DNA from: Acetobacterium woodii DSM 1030
Lineage (GTDB): Bacteria > Bacillota > Clostridia > Eubacteriales > Eubacteriaceae
NCBI RefSeq assembly: GCF_000247605.1
Contig: NC_016894.1
Location: 3,151,732 to 3,215,731, forward strand
Length of the DNA: 64,000 nucleotides
Direction of reading: 5' to 3'
Positions within the stretch are counted from its first letter, which is position 1; every line of letters starts with the position of its first letter. The notes beneath the pieces were generated by a model. It did no database searches. It was not told the origin of the DNA and was given only the letters and a program-made list of their open reading frames with translations. The position numbers and the translations under genes are program-made. Shown here one piece after another: positions 18,389 through 27,690 of the stretch.

Positions 18389-18982
18389 TCATCGAATTTT
18401 ACAGATCCATTTTTCATTTTCAGGCTGATAGCCCAATTCATAGATGTCCGCATAAAAAATTGGCCAATTAAACATCATCTCCAGCGGCAAACCCAAAATG
18501 CCGGTGAGAATGACACGGATCACCCCGGCATGAGTGCAAATAATAACCTGTCGCTCATCCGATTGATTCGCTATTTTTTTGATAACTGGCATCACCCGTT
18601 GCTGTAATTCTAAAAAACTTTCACCATTGGGTGGTGCAAATGTTTTTATCGCCAGACCTCTTTTGTTAAAGGCTTCCGGTTCCTGGTTTTTTACTTCCTC
18701 AAACGTTCGCCCCTCCCAGTCACCCATACTGATTTCTTTTAAAGCCGGCACTATTACCTTAGTAACCGCTTTATTTTCAAGGATACTGTCAAGGGTCGTC
18801 ACACAACGTTTTAAGGGACTGGTATAGGCTTTGTCCAGGGGGATCGCCGAAAAAAAATCCCGACGCTGCCGGGCTTGTTTTTTTCCCTTTTCTGACAACG
18901 GTAAATCGATTTGTCCAAGATAAGCTTTCCCCTGATCCCATTCAAGTTCACCATGTCTAACCAGATAAAGCTGTTTTTCCAT
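18389..18982 (-). CDS. Histidine phosphatase family protein (phosphoglycerate mutase-like)
   Basis: A 197-residue histidine phosphatase: the catalytic LVRHGELEWD at the N-terminus, YTSPLKRCVTT, the acid-bearing EISMGDWEGRTFEEV, and the second histidine in IICTHAGVIRVIL. It resembles alpha-ribazole phosphatase CobC and related housekeeping phosphatases, but no cobalamin gene is nearby. Because it starts 3 bp after the NTP transferase gene it presumably removes a phosphate in the same cofactor-related pathway; the substrate cannot be told from sequence. Confidence 0.82.
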   Translation of the reverse strand: MEKQLYLVRHGELEWDQGKAYLGQIDLPLSEKGKKQARQRRDFFSAIPLDKAYTSPLKRCVTTLDSILENKAVTKVIVPALKEISMGDWEGRTFEEVKNQEPEAFNKRGLAIKTFAPPNGESFLELQQRVMPVIKKIANQSDERQVIICTHAGVIRVILTGILGLPLEMMFNWPIFYADIYELGYQPENEKWICKIR

Positions 18983-18985
18983 CCT

Positions 18986-20080
18986 TTAACCCTTCCCGCT
19001 GATCGTCTCAATTTTTTGTGCAATCATTTCTGCGTTTTGATAGCGGTTATTTATTTTTTTTAATATCTCCGGTTGCTCTTGATGGACTTTTAGAACTTCA
19101 CTTTTTCGGCAATTTAATGGCATTGGCTGATCTTCTTTAACCATTTTGTCCGACAAATATAAAATTTCACTTTCGGTAATCGGCTGTTCGTCATTAACCG
19201 TAATATCCATATGTGTTAAAATCAAATTTCCGATTTTGGGATAACCCAGATCAGTTAACACCATGGCTCCTTTTTCGGGATGATTTTTTTCGCTTCTGCA
19301 AATATCATGAAGCAACGCCGCCGCTTCAAGAGAAGCACTGTCAATGCTTATCCCCTGCTCAATTAACAGTCCCGCCAACGCCAATGCGACATCGCGAACC
19401 GCCCGGCTGTGTTTGCGAATTTGCTCTGACACCTGAAAAATATCCAGTAATGCCTCGCACTCGCGAAGATTGGGGGCCTTCCGGCTTGAATACACCAGTA
19501 ATTTCTGATAATCCAACCGGGTATCCATATCCATCAAAATCGCTTCATCCGCTAATGGCAGATTGATGGCATCGTTTTGATAATTTCCCAGCAGTTTTTT
19601 TAATCCGCCATCTTCTTTATTATCGATAATAACATTTTTATAACGACTATCAATTAAGGGCGGATGGCCGCGTTTATCAAAAAAGCAGGGATAAACAATT
19701 CCTTTATCGGTTTTTTCGAAAAAATCCCGGAGCTTTTTAAGCGATTGTGTTTTAACCAAGGGGATATCAACCGGATGAATAAAAAAACCATCAACGTCTT
19801 CGGATAACTGGCTTATTCCTTTTATTATCGAAGTATACATGCCCTGATCATAATTTTCATTAATTACCGCGGTGATCGCGGCTTTTTTTACATATGGCAT
19901 GAGCACCTCGGCACGGTATCCCAACACCACAATGATTTCCTCAATCCCCGCCTGTTGATGGGCCTTGACGACTTTTTCCAGGGCTGTTTCGGATTCAAAT
20001 TCAAGTAGTGGTTTAAAACCATCCATTCGCGAGGAATAACCTGCGGCAATGATGATCGCAGCGATTTTTTTTGATTTCAT
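18986..20080 (-). CDS. MocA-like nucleotidyltransferase fused to an HD domain (DVU_1551-type)
   Basis: A 364-residue two-domain protein. Residues 1-190 are a MobA/MocA-like NTP transferase (AAIIIAAGYSSRMDGFKPLLEF, FFIHPVDIPLV, GHPPLID), which in MocA transfers CMP to molybdopterin to give the cytosine dinucleotide cofactor. Residues 210-364 are an HD hydrolase domain (AALLHDICRSEKNHPEKGA). It lies between the XdhC-like gene and the phosphatase gene in an accessory gene train of a cytosine-cofactor-type hydroxylase, so cofactor cytidylylation is the likely job. I recall the same fusion being named after Desulfovibrio DVU_1551. What the HD domain hydrolyses is unknown. Confidence 0.85.
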   Translation of the reverse strand: MKSKKIAAIIIAAGYSSRMDGFKPLLEFESETALEKVVKAHQQAGIEEIIVVLGYRAEVLMPYVKKAAITAVINENYDQGMYTSIIKGISQLSEDVDGFFIHPVDIPLVKTQSLKKLRDFFEKTDKGIVYPCFFDKRGHPPLIDSRYKNVIIDNKEDGGLKKLLGNYQNDAINLPLADEAILMDMDTRLDYQKLLVYSSRKAPNLRECEALLDIFQVSEQIRKHSRAVRDVALALAGLLIEQGISIDSASLEAAALLHDICRSEKNHPEKGAMVLTDLGYPKIGNLILTHMDITVNDEQPITESEILYLSDKMVKEDQPMPLNCRKSEVLKVHQEQPEILKKINNRYQNAEMIAQKIETISGKG

Positions 20081-20133
20081 CGTTTCTCCCCATTTTCATT
20101 TCTTTACATCGTTGCACTGTTATCGGCTTGGTT

Positions 20134-21186
20134 TTATTTTTGCGGTCCGCGTCGCACCTGAATCATTTCTGCGGCAATACTAACGGCGATTTCTTCCGGT
20201 GTATCGGCATGAATTGGTAAACCGATGGGACTATAAACCCGGTCCAGATCTCTAAAGGTAAACCCTTCTTCCAGCAAACACTGGTAAACATGATTACGTT
20301 TATTGGTACTGCCAATCATCCCAATGTATTTTGCGTCGGTTTGCAACATTTGCGCCAACACTTCCTTATCATAGGAATGACCTCTGGTAACGATGATCAC
20401 AAAAGAATGTTGTGAAATTTTAACAACATCCGTGATGTGTTCAAATCCCGGGACCACCTTCACTTCATCAACGGTGGTAAACCGTTTAGCATTCGCAAAT
20501 TCTTCCCGATCGTCAATTACAGTCACATAAAAACCTAAACTTTTGCATAATTCTGCCAGGACCTTCCCAATATGGCCACCACCAAGAATACAAACATTTT
20601 CGGTTTTAAAATAAGGTTCAACAAAATAACAATTGTTCTGCAGATAAGCGTCTTTATATTTTAATTGATAAAAATTCTCTTTGATATCCTTAACTAAGCT
20701 GAGTATCTCATCGCTTTCGGCACCATAAAAACCGGTTTCGGTACATGCCCACTTTTCCAGCCGTTCATTTTCATAATCTTTGGGAATTTTGGTAATGATG
20801 ACGAAATCAATTTTATTTTCATAAAGATCAAAAATTTCATTAAAAAAGCCATTTGTTTTCGGATCGGCCCAATCGATATATTCTAAGAGAATTTTGACAT
20901 CGCCGCCGCACACCATTCCCAGCGAAGCCGCATCTTTGTTCGACAAAATAAAATCCTCGATCCGAAACTGCTGGTCCTGATGCACCCGCGCCGCCGCTTT
21001 AATCACCATCGCTTCGACCAAACCACCACCAATGGTTCCTTCAATCGATAAATTCCGCTTGATCAGCATTTTTGCCCCTTCGCTTCTTGGAGCCGATCCG
21101 GTTTTTTCCAAAATCGTTGCCAGAACAAAATTCTCGCTATTTTTCTGCATTTTTCTTACTATTTTTAAATAATCATTCATTGCCAT
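20134..21186 (-). CDS. XdhC/CoxI family molybdenum cofactor maturation protein
   Basis: A 350-residue XdhC family protein: N-terminal XdhC/CoxI domain (FVLATILEKTGSAPRSEGAKML, IEGTIGGGLVEAMV, LGMVCGGDVKILLEYID) and a C-terminal Rossmann domain (VCILGGGHIGKVLAELC, VIDDREEFANAKRF, YIGMIGSTNKRN). XdhC proteins bind molybdenum cofactor, promote its sulfuration and hand it to the hydroxylase. This fits the MOP-type enzyme encoded 7 kb upstream on the same strand. The start overlaps the ligase gene stop by 14 bp, supporting translational coupling. Confidence 0.9.
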   Translation of the reverse strand: MAMNDYLKIVRKMQKNSENFVLATILEKTGSAPRSEGAKMLIKRNLSIEGTIGGGLVEAMVIKAAARVHQDQQFRIEDFILSNKDAASLGMVCGGDVKILLEYIDWADPKTNGFFNEIFDLYENKIDFVIITKIPKDYENERLEKWACTETGFYGAESDEILSLVKDIKENFYQLKYKDAYLQNNCYFVEPYFKTENVCILGGGHIGKVLAELCKSLGFYVTVIDDREEFANAKRFTTVDEVKVVPGFEHITDVVKISQHSFVIIVTRGHSYDKEVLAQMLQTDAKYIGMIGSTNKRNHVYQCLLEEGFTFRDLDRVYSPIGLPIHADTPEEIAVSIAAEMIQVRRGPQK

Positions 21187-22486
21187 GTTCCTTTCGTTGA
21201 TCGGTTATTTTACGTTTAATCATGCTGTTAATCATGTGATCCGGACGTTGTTCCCCGTTGATATTGATGTTCACACGCATCAATATCCCAAATTCGGTCA
21301 TAAAATAACGTTTCAATTTTTCGCTTGCCTGTTTTTTTACACACGCTTGATCTTTATTCTCATAAAGGGTCATCATAATGGTTAATTCCGTATCATTTTC
21401 CAGAATTACCTGATAATCAATAATTTCTTCGAATTCAAGTAACAATTCTTCCAATATTTTTAGGTTGCAATCAACACCGGTATTGAGTTTAATGCTATTT
21501 CCCAAACGACCTTCCACTTTTTTCATCGTTTTTAAAAAAGTTCCACACTGACATGGTTCATTTGAAAAAGCCCCGATATCACCGGTTCGATAACGGATTA
21601 AGGGCATTGCCTCGCGCGTCAAGGTCGTAAAAACAATTTCACCATAACTCCCATCGGGCAAGGGTTGTCCCGAATCCGGGTTGATTATTTCAAAATAGAG
21701 ATCATTTTCGCGCATATGACAACCATTTAAAGCCTGGCATTCAACCCCACCGCCATAACCCATTTCAGTCATCCCGTAATGATTAAAAACCTGACAGTCA
21801 AACTTTCGTTTTAATTCATTCACCAAAACCTGCGGAACATAATCCGTACTTAACAATATTTTGTCGATTTGCTTAAAGGCTTCTTTTTTCATTCGGCTGA
21901 GAAATAAAAGTTGAATCGGAATTCCTACGATACAATTAATATCCGCTTCCCGAATAATTTTTTCCACCGCATCCAAATCCGTCAACAAACCATAAACCAC
22001 ACATTTTGTTCCTGATCGCAGTAACGCTTTTTGCAATAAATCGCCGATACTTCCATAAGCTTGTCCCGGCAATAAGACCAGTACTCGGTCGCGATTGTTG
22101 GTTAATGAGCGCATCCCGTAGTCAAAAAAGTCCACTGTTTTTTGAAGATCCTGATCTGTAAAAAAAATCCGTTTCTTTTTTTCGGCCATTGTCCCCGATG
22201 TATTAAGTGTAACAATCCGATCGACGCGAGTTTGCGATACACATAAAAAACTAAATGGTGCGTTTTTTAGATCTTCCGGTGTCGTCAACGGCAGCTTGTT
22301 AAAATCAGCCAAACTTTTTAGCTGTGCCGGTTCAACCGCGGCTAATTGTTTTCGATAAAAAGCACTTTGTTTTTTTACCTGGTTCAAGGTTTTAACGATC
22401 TGATTGAGTTGATAGGTTTGCAGCTCCGCTGCCGATTTAATCCCGGTTCGTTTAACGATCCACTCTTCCATGGGTGTTTTTTCCAT
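21173..22486 (-). CDS. AMP-dependent ligase of the phenylacetate-CoA ligase type (DVU_1553-like)
   Basis: A 437-residue adenylate-forming enzyme of the PaaK type: TLNTSGTMAEKKKRIFFTDQDL is the P-loop-like region, FNHYGMTEMGYGGGVEC the central A5 motif, and YRTGDIGAF followed by CQCGTFLKTM matches the A7 region with its metal-binding-like cysteines. The C-terminal small domain ends near MINSMIKRKIT. It would activate a carboxylic acid as its acyl-AMP/CoA, but the acid is unknown. Homologues occur next to xdhC and radical SAM genes in molybdenum hydroxylase clusters, which argues for a role in cofactor or product chemistry rather than phenylacetate catabolism. Confidence 0.82.
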   Translation of the reverse strand: MEKTPMEEWIVKRTGIKSAAELQTYQLNQIVKTLNQVKKQSAFYRKQLAAVEPAQLKSLADFNKLPLTTPEDLKNAPFSFLCVSQTRVDRIVTLNTSGTMAEKKKRIFFTDQDLQKTVDFFDYGMRSLTNNRDRVLVLLPGQAYGSIGDLLQKALLRSGTKCVVYGLLTDLDAVEKIIREADINCIVGIPIQLLFLSRMKKEAFKQIDKILLSTDYVPQVLVNELKRKFDCQVFNHYGMTEMGYGGGVECQALNGCHMRENDLYFEIINPDSGQPLPDGSYGEIVFTTLTREAMPLIRYRTGDIGAFSNEPCQCGTFLKTMKKVEGRLGNSIKLNTGVDCNLKILEELLLEFEEIIDYQVILENDTELTIMMTLYENKDQACVKKQASEKLKRYFMTEFGILMRVNININGEQRPDHMINSMIKRKITDQRKEHGNE

Positions 22487-22592
22487 TAATCCCTCACCTT
22501 TTTTATATCACACCAAAAAACGACGTTTTATTTTATGTGAAACCATTTTTGTTACACAACAGGCTCCAATCACCAAAACGCGTAATGCCTTA

Positions 22593-23927
22593 CTACTTCC
22601 GATATAAAGACTCCCCTTCTTTATTCGTCAGATTATACATACAAAACGGAATCAACTTTCCGTTGGGATCAACAACATGAATACAACAATCCTTTACCCT
22701 TTCCAAATCAAGGTTCCAGACATCCTGAAAGGCCATTGCCGAAATACTGAGCGTATATTGATTGATCCGTGCTAATATTTCGTCCCAGGCATCTAATGGT
22801 TTTGCTGTTTCATCAGGGTGATCTTTGGTTGACCATTTTCTGGCAACATGGGCTTTCGCTTTATTGGCGCCCTCTTCAGCGGTTTCTTTTTTACAGCATT
22901 TTGAGGGGTTATTTAATGGCGTCAAGTCACCATTTTTTTCATAAATGTAATTTCCGTGAAATGAACAACGGGCATTTTCGCAACCCGGCGGCGTAAACGT
23001 TTCTTTTTTAATACGCCCGTTGGTCTGAACCTCGATTTTGTCCATGATGTCACCCAAGGTTAATCTTTTTTCTTCTACCGGAAGGTTGGGAATCCGCCCA
23101 AAATAACTGGCCGGCTGCATATGCACACCCCTGACCGTTGGTAACCAACTGGTCGCAAAAGCAATGATATTGCCCAGATCGGTATCATTAACCGCGCTCA
23201 CCAGGGTTGGCACCAGAACAACCCCGATCTGATATTTGCGACAGTTTTCCAACGCTTTTATTTTTGTTGCAAACAAGGCTTTCCCGCGTAATTTTTTATA
23301 TATTTCGTCATTGGTTCCATCAAACTGGAGAAACACCGAATCCAGTCCCGCTTCTTTTAATTGTTTTAAATAAGGTTCATCTTCAGCCAAACGAATACCG
23401 TTGGTGTTAAGCTGAATAAATTCAAAACCTATTTTATGGCCTAACTTAATAATTTCCGGTAAATCATCTCGTAATGTTGGTTCTCCGCCGGAAAGCTGGA
23501 TATTGCAATTCCCCGAAGTTTTCCAGACACTCTGGTACATTGCCGTAATGGTCTCCAAAGACAGATCCTGATCTTTATCATTGTTGGCATTAGCAAAACA
23601 AAACGTGCAGTTTAAATTACAGCGTTGGGTCACTTCAATTAAGGCCGTACAGGTGTGTTGGCGGTGGTCGGCGCACAGGCCGCAATCGTAAGGACAACCT
23701 TTTTCTACCATCGTATTGGGATTTTTAATCGTTGTTGGAATCTTATCTCGAACCCAATTCTCTCTAAGGATGCTCCCCCGCCACAACAATGCTTTAAAAC
23801 GTCCGTGGTCGGGACACGATTTTTCCATATAAGTCTCGTTATTTTCATTCCAGATGATAGCGTTGATTTTTTTCAGACAGATCGGACATAGGCTTTGCGT
23901 AATTGTACTAATCCGTTTCATCCTCAC
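22593..23927 (-). CDS. Radical SAM protein, TrsS-like, of the molybdenum hydroxylase cluster
   Basis: A 444-residue radical SAM protein. The N-terminus has zinc-ribbon-like pairs (LCPICLKKI, SCPDHGRF) and CPYDCGLCADH; the SAM cluster motif is CNLNCTFCFA (CxxxCxxC) followed by QLSGGEPTLRDDLPEI. The C-terminal half has CCIHVVDPNGKLIPFCMYN, a cysteine-rich end seen in this family. Members of this family are sometimes selenoproteins (I recall the name TrsS); here the visible positions are ordinary cysteines. Its reaction is unknown. It lies between the C-GCAxxG-C-C gene (3 bp upstream) and the ligase gene, so it is probably part of a cofactor-building route. Confidence 0.85.
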   Translation of the reverse strand: MRMKRISTITQSLCPICLKKINAIIWNENNETYMEKSCPDHGRFKALLWRGSILRENWVRDKIPTTIKNPNTMVEKGCPYDCGLCADHRQHTCTALIEVTQRCNLNCTFCFANANNDKDQDLSLETITAMYQSVWKTSGNCNIQLSGGEPTLRDDLPEIIKLGHKIGFEFIQLNTNGIRLAEDEPYLKQLKEAGLDSVFLQFDGTNDEIYKKLRGKALFATKIKALENCRKYQIGVVLVPTLVSAVNDTDLGNIIAFATSWLPTVRGVHMQPASYFGRIPNLPVEEKRLTLGDIMDKIEVQTNGRIKKETFTPPGCENARCSFHGNYIYEKNGDLTPLNNPSKCCKKETAEEGANKAKAHVARKWSTKDHPDETAKPLDAWDEILARINQYTLSISAMAFQDVWNLDLERVKDCCIHVVDPNGKLIPFCMYNLTNKEGESLYRK

Positions 23928-23930
23928 AAC

Positions 23931-24383
23931 CTATTCTTCTCGGTTGCCAAATGTATAACCGTTTTCCTGCAAAATTTCAACCACCTTTTGAAAACTTTCC
24001 AGTAATATATCGCCGCATTTAACCGGATAAACTTGATTATTTTCGTCGGTAAACTGATAAACCCCAATCAGATCAACGCAATCAGTCCGTTCAAACCGTT
24101 CTTCAAACCAGTTCATGTAAGTTTTGATCATCGTGCCAAAATTATTTTTAGTCCATTCCCGTGGTTTGCCTTTACCGGCATATAAACCAATCACCCCAAT
24201 TCCACCGGTTAACACCCCACAAGTTTTCTGGTTGCCACCAATGCCATTACATAACCCGTTCATGACTCGAATGAGATCTTCATTTTCGGTTTCTTCGATA
24301 TCAAGTGCCAACTTAAGCATAATCTGACTACAGCAAAAGCCATCTGACACCAGTCGATAGAGTTCAAATTTTAGTTCGTCCAT
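23931..24383 (-). CDS. C-GCAxxG-C-C family redox protein (DVU_1555-like)
   Basis: A 150-residue C-GCAxxG-C-C family protein with the defining cysteines: FCCSQIMLKLAL, then GLCNGIGGNQKTCGVLTGGIGVIGLYAG, then RTDCVDLIGVY and VYPVKCGDIL. The family is thought to bind metal or act in redox chemistry, but no reaction is established. It lies 3 bp before the methyltransferase gene stop and 3 bp ahead of the radical SAM gene. Length is normal and no cysteine appears to be missing. Confidence 0.8.
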   Translation of the reverse strand: MDELKFELYRLVSDGFCCSQIMLKLALDIEETENEDLIRVMNGLCNGIGGNQKTCGVLTGGIGVIGLYAGKGKPREWTKNNFGTMIKTYMNWFEERFERTDCVDLIGVYQFTDENNQVYPVKCGDILLESFQKVVEILQENGYTFGNREE

Positions 24384-24386
24384 GTT

Positions 24387-25103
24387 TTAATTCACCTTTC
24401 TTGCAATCATCATAAAATAGCCGGGTCGGCACGCTTTTAGTTGCTGCTGGAAACCAGCGGTACAGGCCCCGCCGGTTTTTTTCCAGAACCGATCCATCGA
24501 ACCATATTGAAAAATGGTTTGCACCAACAATTGTTTTAGCAGATCACTGCGATCTTCCCGGTGCCACACCTCAAAACCCGAATGCTTAAGCAGCATTTCT
24601 AATTGCCTTAAGTCGTATAAACCACGCATACAGCTTTTGAATTTATGGCTTTTTAGTTGCTCCAGTGATTCCGGATTTTTTGCATATACATCGGAGATAA
24701 AAAAGTTTCCGCCCTTTTTTAATACCCGGTGAACCTCTGTTAATGTGACGCTCATATCCGTCATCAGCGACAGCGTGCATTCTGACAATACGCCATCAAA
24801 AAAGTCCTGTTCAAAAGGGATTTTTTCACCGGCCCCGAGGGCAAAGTGACCCATCGGGTTGTTTTTTTTAGCGCGCTCCAATAATTTTTGCGAGGGGTCC
24901 AGCCCGACAACATTCAGTCCGTATTGATTGTTCAGATAACTGACAGTTGCACCTTGACCGCAACCCAGATCCAACAGCAAATCATCTTTACGCCATTGGC
25001 AAAAAGCCACGGCTTCATCGGTTAAATCAAAGCCTCCCGGTCGTAAGGTTTCCCCTAACAACGCTGTCATTTCAGGACTTTCATAGGCACAATTTTCCGA
25101 CAA
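24387..25103 (-). CDS. Class I SAM-dependent methyltransferase (DVU_1556-like)
   Basis: A 238-residue methyltransferase of the UbiE/Methyltransf_11 type. Motif I is LLLDLGCGQGATVSYL, followed by VVGLDPSQKLLERA, GVLSECTLSLM and VHRVLKKGGNFFISD. The C-terminal part is cysteine containing (GGACTAGFQQQLKACRPGYFMMIARK). The substrate is unknown. It is embedded between the zinc-ribbon and C-GCAxxG-C-C genes with almost no spacing, so it belongs to the same pathway. Confidence 0.85.
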   Translation of the reverse strand: MSENCAYESPEMTALLGETLRPGGFDLTDEAVAFCQWRKDDLLLDLGCGQGATVSYLNNQYGLNVVGLDPSQKLLERAKKNNPMGHFALGAGEKIPFEQDFFDGVLSECTLSLMTDMSVTLTEVHRVLKKGGNFFISDVYAKNPESLEQLKSHKFKSCMRGLYDLRQLEMLLKHSGFEVWHREDRSDLLKQLLVQTIFQYGSMDRFWKKTGGACTAGFQQQLKACRPGYFMMIARKVN

Positions 25104-25104
25104 T

Positions 25105-25311
25105 TTATTTATCCTCCAGCCCTTCTTCGACTTCCTTCATTTTTCCCAATGCCAAACTTTCATCAATAAATACCTGGTTACAGATCGGACACTTCATCAG
25201 ATCCACTTCGAAATTGCCTTCCATATAACGCACTTTAACCTTGGCTAATTCCAGTTCCTGCTGACATTTTTCACAGCGCCATTTTGTTTGATCGTCACTT
25301 TCGTGTTTCAT
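25105..25311 (-). CDS. Small zinc-ribbon/redox protein (DVU_1557-like)
   Basis: A 68-residue protein with two CxxC pairs, WRCEKCQQELE and LMKCPICNQVFID, which makes a zinc ribbon or rubredoxin-like site. Similar proteins accompany the large flavin/Fe-S oxidoreductase in the corresponding Desulfovibrio cluster. It starts one base after that gene's stop region and ends one base before the methyltransferase start, so it is certainly part of the operon. Its partner may be the flavin oxidoreductase, but that is inference. Confidence 0.75.
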   Translation of the reverse strand: MKHESDDQTKWRCEKCQQELELAKVKVRYMEGNFEVDLMKCPICNQVFIDESLALGKMKEVEEGLEDK

Positions 25312-25312
25312 C

Positions 25313-27661
25313 TTACCCCTCCACTATTTCCATACGATGGCTATAGACGCTTTTAATAATAAACGTTTCACCTTCTTTGGCATATTTTACCCAATAGGTC
25401 ACGTTTTGCCGTCTGAGTTTAGCCAGAAAATCACCCGTTTCCGGATTACAAAAACGTTCATTTTTTGTTTCCGCATTTTTAAGCACCGCCTGAATATCTT
25501 CGATTAAGATGTACCGGTCTTCTAATTTCTTTTGAACATCTTCGGGGATAATCAGCTGATAGGTATCCGCTGTTTCTACTTCCATCGCTTCCTCCCGCCA
25601 AATTTCTTTTAATAGAATTTGTTTGACCCGACCACGATTTTGCTGCCGTTCTGAAAAGGTTGGCATTTTCCGGGTTGCTAACTCGACATTGTCTTTGGGA
25701 TAAAGTAAATCCAATAAATGATAGGTACGCTGGCCACCGGAAACGAACAGATCTTTACACATGGTACAATAAACCAGCAAGTCATTTTGACTTTCACCGA
25801 TTCGCTCCGAAACAAACGCATCCGCCTGGTCACGATTGGCGTAATAAACCAAACCCCCGTAACCACAGCATTTTGTTTTTTCCTTGGTGTATTCCAGCTC
25901 TTCAACCCGGTAACCTAACTTGGCCACAATTTTTCTTACGCTCTCGTGAAGATCACTGTTTTCGCGGGTTCCGCAAGCATCGTGAATACTTAATGTCTGC
26001 GCCGTCTTGAGATAATCTTTATTTGGTAAACCCTCTTTAAGATAAACGTCCCACAACGACTGGACGGTAATTTCGGGCAGATATTTTTCAAAAATACGCA
26101 TACAACTGGAACAGGCCAGAATAAAGGTTGGCCGTTCCATCTCGTCCCAAACTTTTTTAATCGCCGCCACATTTTCGGCCATTAAATCTTGTTGTCCGGC
26201 CCAATCCGCGGGGGCTCCGCAACAGCCCAGATAAATGCCGACATCCCCGTTGACATGGCCAACCAGATACTCATAAATGTTTTTAATATCATCGGGGTAA
26301 GATGCGGGCATTTGGCAACCGGGATAAAATAGATATTCGGTTTTTCCGGTGCCCTTATATAACCCCTTGACATAATCAGAAAAGGAAATCAACGGATAAT
26401 AAAACAGATCTTTTGAGGCTTCTTTACTAGGTTGCTTACGCACCAGTGAAAAGCGGGAACTATTCGAAAAAGCCATGTCTTTTAATGCAAAGTCATGCGC
26501 CGAAGCCGGCATTTTCCCACGTTTTACCATGCTTTCCCGGGTTTCCTGAATCACGTCTTTCATGCTGATATCCAAAAAGCATTCTTCTTTACAAAGGCCG
26601 CATTCGGTGCAGGAATTAATCATCTTATTGGCATAATGGGTTCCTAAAATAATTCGTTCACTATGGTTAATCTGGCGAATATAAGCATCCGGTGAGGTCT
26701 CATATTTACGCATATGAACACAGCCTTCAATGCATTTACGGCATTGACATTTAAAGCAACGCTTAGCCTCGGCAATTGCTTCTTCCTGACTATAAAGCGG
26801 TGCAGTTTTGGGAATCGTTAAGCTCGGGGGTTGGTTGCTGCTGTCAAATTGAAGCGGTGTTTCAAAGATCCCTTCCCGTTCCCTCGAATCGGTCAGGGAT
26901 ACTTTAGAAAGAACCCGTTCAATAGAAATCGCCGCCCGTCGTCCCGAACTGGCCGAAAAAACAACCGAATCGTTTTCGTTCGTCAAACGCCCACCGGCAA
27001 AAAGTGTAGCCTCACCAACCTGAAAAGTAGCCGGATTCAATGCGATTTTTTCCGGCCATTCACCAGTTCCCAAATAAACCGCATCGTATTCCGTTTGTAA
27101 TTCCGCCAATCGGTTGACATCAATCGCGGTTTCAAAAACAACGGTAATTTTTTTATCTTTAATGGTTTTCAATTCTTGCAACAAGATTGCTTCGGTTAAT
27201 GAATCGCCGATCAAGTCCCACAAACGGCCACCCAAACGGTTTTCTTTTTCGTAAATCGTCACCGCGTATCCTTTTTTATCCAGATCAACAGCCGCGGTTA
27301 ACCCGCTTAATCCGGCCCCTACAACCGCAACCTTACCTTTGTTTTTGGGCAACGGCCAAGCTTTTTTGGGTTTAACCGCGCCATATTCCAGCACCGCTTT
27401 TTCCAGCTCAGATATTCGAATCGCTCCTCCTGACTTACTCCGCTCACAATGCGCTTCACAAGGGTGATCACAAATTCTGCCGATAATCTGATGAAATGGG
27501 ATTTTCTTTTCCATCAGTTTATAAGCGTTTTGAAAATTACCATTTTCGATTTCTGCTATAAAATCAATTATTTCCAGATGAACCGGACAATTGGCCACGC
27601 AGGTAGGGGGTTCCTTATGAATGCACCGATCCCCCGTTTCCAATAATTTATCTAAATCCAT
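25313..27661 (-). CDS. FAD-dependent oxidoreductase with Fe-S and HdrB-like CCG domains (DVU_1558-like)
   Basis: A 782-residue multi-domain redox protein. It begins with a GltD-like Fe-S domain (CVANCPVHLEII, CDHPCEAHCERS), then an FAD Rossmann domain (VAVVGAGLSGLTAAVDL, YEKENRLGGRLWD). A ferredoxin-like region follows (CFKCQCRKCIEGC, CTECGLCKEECF), then two CCG domains of the heterodisulfide reductase B type (YLGCCGAPADW with CSSCM; CGYGG with CTMC) and a C-terminal domain of about 75 residues. NCBI names such proteins as pyridine nucleotide-disulfide oxidoreductase/dicluster-binding, as I recall. It likely carries electrons between NAD(P)H or ferredoxin and the aldehyde oxidoreductase encoded upstream. 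The 457-bp gap upstream of it is full of repeats. Confidence 0.85.
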   Translation of the reverse strand: MDLDKLLETGDRCIHKEPPTCVANCPVHLEIIDFIAEIENGNFQNAYKLMEKKIPFHQIIGRICDHPCEAHCERSKSGGAIRISELEKAVLEYGAVKPKKAWPLPKNKGKVAVVGAGLSGLTAAVDLDKKGYAVTIYEKENRLGGRLWDLIGDSLTEAILLQELKTIKDKKITVVFETAIDVNRLAELQTEYDAVYLGTGEWPEKIALNPATFQVGEATLFAGGRLTNENDSVVFSASSGRRAAISIERVLSKVSLTDSREREGIFETPLQFDSSNQPPSLTIPKTAPLYSQEEAIAEAKRCFKCQCRKCIEGCVHMRKYETSPDAYIRQINHSERIILGTHYANKMINSCTECGLCKEECFLDISMKDVIQETRESMVKRGKMPASAHDFALKDMAFSNSSRFSLVRKQPSKEASKDLFYYPLISFSDYVKGLYKGTGKTEYLFYPGCQMPASYPDDIKNIYEYLVGHVNGDVGIYLGCCGAPADWAGQQDLMAENVAAIKKVWDEMERPTFILACSSCMRIFEKYLPEITVQSLWDVYLKEGLPNKDYLKTAQTLSIHDACGTRENSDLHESVRKIVAKLGYRVEELEYTKEKTKCCGYGGLVYYANRDQADAFVSERIGESQNDLLVYCTMCKDLFVSGGQRTYHLLDLLYPKDNVELATRKMPTFSERQQNRGRVKQILLKEIWREEAMEVETADTYQLIIPEDVQKKLEDRYILIEDIQAVLKNAETKNERFCNPETGDFLAKLRRQNVTYWVKYAKEGETFIIKSVYSHRMEIVEG

Positions 27662-27690
27662 AGTTGGTCTCCTTCAGTGTAGAATACTCA

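Noticed and set aside
22593-23927. Possible selenocysteine codon in the TrsS-like gene
   Set aside because: The frame is open from start to stop without in-frame TGA and the visible motif positions are cysteine.
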